A DNA stretch of 64,000 bases from Synaphobranchus kaupii (lineage: Eukaryota; Chordata; Actinopteri; Anguilliformes; Synaphobranchidae), in the NCBI GenBank assembly GCA_029718625.1, contig CM056380.1:102696479-102760478 (forward strand). The letters run 5' to 3'. The position numbers and the translations under genes were made by a program. The stretch's first letter is position 1, and every line of letters begins with the position of its first letter. The notes under the pieces were generated by a model. That model was given only the letters and a program-made list of their open reading frames with translations, was not told the origin of the DNA and ran no database searches. Shown in pieces: positions 61,136 through 64,000 of this stretch.

Positions 61136-62396
61136 TGTTAGGTGCTGGTGGGGGAAGGACCCAAACGCAGGCAGGAGTAAGAAAAAACCGAAGTTTAATA
61201 AAAGGGCTAGGCAGCAATCCGTAGTATAACAGGCAGGGTCGAAAATCATGGAGAAAGGGCAACGGTACAAAAACAAAGAGAAGTCGCAGAACAGGCAGGG
61301 GTCGGTACCGGGTAAGCACAGCAGAGGTACAAAAACAGAATCCAAAATCAGGGTCGCGAGAACACAGGCAGGGGTCAAAACCGTGAAGGCGAAAGAGGAA
61401 CAAAAAAGAAAACAAAACAAAGACAGAAAACAAAAATAAAACAATAACAGGTGAAGGATGAGGGATAACAAAAACTTGGATACAGAAACTAAGGAACTAA
61501 CAGACAACTCGGAAAAATAATCTATCACACAGAAGTAAACCAATAGTGAGGAACTCGCGAAGACGGACTGAAATAACAGGGGTTAAATACACAGGGAGAG
61601 ACAGACATAATGGGAATCAGGTGTGTAGAAGCAGGGAGGGGAGATTGCACACAGGTGAGAACAGTGAGGGTTAACAGGGACCAATAAAACAATGACAGGG
61701 GAAACGTAAGACACGGACTGGAATACACATAGACACAATGATAACAAACGGCCTGGAGTTAGCAGGTAAACAAGTGCACAGCTCAGAGGGGAGGAACACG
61801 AAAGTGGACACGTGCAGAGAATGCAAAATCACAGATAGATGCAGGGCTAGGATAACGAGGAGGGAAATGACAGCTGCAGGTAGAAACTCAAGATGAATTA
61901 GTAATTAGTAATGTTAGTAGTGAACTCTTGTAACCGAAAGGTTGCAGGTTCGATTCCCAGGTGGGACTCTGCCGTTGTACCCTTGAGCAAGGTACTTAAC
62001 CTGAATAGCTTCAGTATATATCCAGCTGTATAAATGGATAATATGTATAATATGTAAATACCTGTAATGTAATGTAATGTAACTCTAAAACCCTAATGTT
62101 AGTAGGTTAGTATTATATACATGTTAGTTTGTTAGCAGGTTAGTATTAAATCTAATCTAACAGTTAGTATGATTAGTACATTAGTATTATATACAAATAT
62201 AAATAAAGCCAGAAGGAAGAAAACGAGATGTACGAAATACAGAAGAAACCTGAATGTTCCCAAAATCACCCGAATAGTGCAATGACAAAGACAGGGGGTG
62301 GAATCTCAGAAACATGGAACGCGAACTGACAATCGCGAGGGAAAGAAAACAGGAAAAATAATAAAGAATAAACAGACATATTACAGGATACTAACA
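61136..62396 (-). mobile_element. Gypsy-like solo LTR (1.26 kb) with nested SINE
   Basis: It starts TGTTAGGTGC and ends GATACTAACA, with identical AAGGT duplications at 61131-61135 and 62397-62401. On the minus strand its end carries TGCGTTTGGGTCC, matching the TGCATTTGGGTCC of the 19996-20672 LTR. A TATA-like GTATTTAACC lies at the complement of about 61584-61593. It has no internal gag or pol. Its extra length is partly due to a SINE at 61924-62082 and nearby AT-rich sequence. Confidence 0.78.
61924..62082 (+). mobile_element. 5'-truncated tRNA-derived SINE
   Basis: GGTTCGATTCC at 61947-61957 is a B box. CCCTTGAGCAAGGTACTTAA and CAGCTGTATAAATGGATAAT are core motifs of a very common fish SINE. 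It ends in repeated TGTAA units. The A-box half is missing. It sits inside the solo LTR. Confidence 0.85.
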
Positions 62397-62408
62397 AAGG
62401 TATAAAGT

Positions 62409-63132
62409 GTAGTCCGTAAGTATGTGGACAATTTTGTTTTGTTTTGGCTCTGTACTCCAGCACATTGGATTTGAAATGAAACAATGACTATGAGATTAAA
62501 GTGCAGGCTGTCAGCTTTAATGAGGTATCAAATGAGCCTCAAACCATCACTGCCAGATATGCAGTAGATATGGATGGATCACTTTAAGAGTTGTTTCTTC
62601 TGACTCATTTTCCTATTGAACTCTATGGAAAAATAAGTCAGGAGAAGCAACCCTTCAAGTGATCCATCCATACCGCAGACCCTTGATGACTTACAGCCAT
62701 TTAGCCAACCATGGATTCCATACTATTCCCATGTAATCTACAGCTTAATCTAGTCCCACCCCCCAATTCCCATAGAGCTCCATTAAAATGCAGAGAGGTT
62801 ATAATATCGCTTGTAAGAGTACCTGAAAATAAGACTTTTGATATCCTTTTATACCCAGTCATGATAGCATCACCTGTTTACCTGTAGAATGGTCTGAACA
62901 GGTGTTTTTTGAACTTCCCAGTCTTTTTTTTTTTTTTGGAACGTGTTGCAGGCATCAAATTCTGAATTAGCGTATATTTACAAAAATCAATGAAGTTGAT
63001 AAGGTAAAACATTAAATATCTTTTCTTTGTACTGTTTTCAATTAAATATATGTAAAAGATAATTCACAAATCACTGCTTTCTGCTTTTATGTACATTTTA
63101 CATACTCCCAACTTTTTTGGAATTGGGGTTTG
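62409..63132. mobile_element. family B Tc1/mariner-type relic, copy 3
   Basis: The left part (CCGTAAGTATGTGGACAATT, GGCTCTGTACTCCAGCACAT) resembles Tc1-type MITE ends. From about 62520 it matches copy 1 through its hairpin and right arm, ending GAATTGGGGTTTG before TA. The two ends are not complementary to each other, so it looks chimeric. It begins eight bases after the LTR duplication. Confidence 0.7.
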
Positions 63133-64000
63133 TATATTAATTATGACTTACTATAATCATCAACATTTTTGTTGAACCCTTTTCTCAAAGTTTGTAAAGA
63201 AACTCTTATCTGCTTTGCACCACCCTGTAGAGGTCAATATCAATGTCCCCTCAGGGATAAGTGTGTGGCTCTGTCAAAATTGGTGTAATAAAGTCCGACA
63301 CTAGAACCACCCAGGCTGCCAATTTGACCGTTTTATGATTGTGGTGACACTAAGGTGTGGTTGTTGGTGGTCCACATGAGTGGAGTTGAATTACTTTCCC
63401 CAGGAATTCCTCAATGATATCAATTCAGTATGTATTTACTAGCTATGTACTGAAGGGCGTAACCTTGGGTTGAACATTGAAGGGGTTGAGATGAGCATCC
63501 TGGGAGAATCTGTTTTTGCAAAAAGGCTATTAAATGGCTCGTTTTAGGGTGAAAGATATACAAAAACACACTGATCCAGGCCTATCCCGAGCCTAAAAAA
63601 AAACTTTTAAATTTAAATCTGCATTACTGTTAATAGTTGGTAAAACATAGATAGAGCCACCATTCTTCTCTCAGTGCCAAGTATATAATCTTTCATGTAT
63701 GTTAACATTACACTTAACTCCAACCATGGCCCACTACTTCTCATCACTGGGAGTTATTTTTGACACGTGCAAGTATGAAACTGTATATAAGGTTATGTGG
63801 ACTAAAGTAAATGGGGAATAACACTAAGGGAAACGGCTTACATTGGAAAATGTTGTTTTTATTTAGATATACTGTCATTTTACATACTTTTCCCCATATT
63901 AAATTTTTTATGTTGCATCACAGGGTCTTCACAGAACTAAAAGTGGACAAACTGACCATGTTAGCAAGTTATTATGGGCTAACGTTACTAGTCCATAGCT
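63133..64000. other. intergenic sequence to window end, no gene seen
   Basis: AT-rich sequence without coding, repeat-end or RNA-gene signals that I can support. Confidence 0.5.

Noticed and set aside
61085..61543. Phe/Leu-rich minus-strand ORF of 152 codons resembling a membrane protein
   Set aside because: It overlaps the solo LTR. The hydrophobicity comes from base composition, and the frame runs out of the LTR into unrelated DNA.

Overview
The window is animal nuclear DNA, almost certainly from a ray-finned (teleost-type) fish. The coding signal is a vertebrate contactin gene split into short GT-AG exons. The rest is full of fish-style repeats: tRNA-derived SINEs, palindromic MITEs, hAT and Tc1/mariner-type elements, Gypsy-like solo LTRs, and micro- and minisatellites. 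I see no bacterial genes, CRISPR arrays or operons. The species cannot be fixed from the sequence alone.

Positions 1-25.7 kb hold the 3' three quarters of one plus-strand gene, a neural contactin best matched to contactin-3 (cntn3, BIG-1). I could place 18 exons (584-25674). Joined, they give one uninterrupted frame of 874 codons including the stop. They encode most of Ig2, Ig3-Ig6, four fibronectin type III domains and a C-terminal GPI-anchor signal. The signal peptide, Ig1 and the start of Ig2 lie upstream of the window. Every domain border is a phase-1 intron. The introns carry many insertions: a SINE with a 12-bp target duplication, a 1.25-kb inverted-repeat element with a 12-bp duplication, a Tc1/mariner-type element ending about 32 bp before an exon, a 237-bp MITE with perfect 35-bp ends, a hAT element with a BED zinc-finger ORF, a solo LTR, and a pyrimidine minisatellite abutting a splice acceptor.

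Positions 25.7-64 kb look like a gene desert downstream of the contactin gene. I found no convincing exon on either strand. The main landmarks are scattered MITEs, a hAT MITE with an 8-bp duplication (37335-37642), a long TG microsatellite (43741-43866), a 57-bp minisatellite of 56 copies without indels (48534-51717), a 30-bp minisatellite with a CCCTAA core (60425-60626), a second solo LTR (61136-62396) carrying a nested SINE, and a third copy of a repeat family also present at 6.7 and 19.0 kb. The minisatellite creates two minus-strand reading frames of more than 1000 codons. I treat these as by-products of a repeat unit whose length is a multiple of three, not as genes.

All calls come from reading the sequence by eye. 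Exon borders rest on splice signals, phase bookkeeping and remembered contactin protein structure, not on alignment software.
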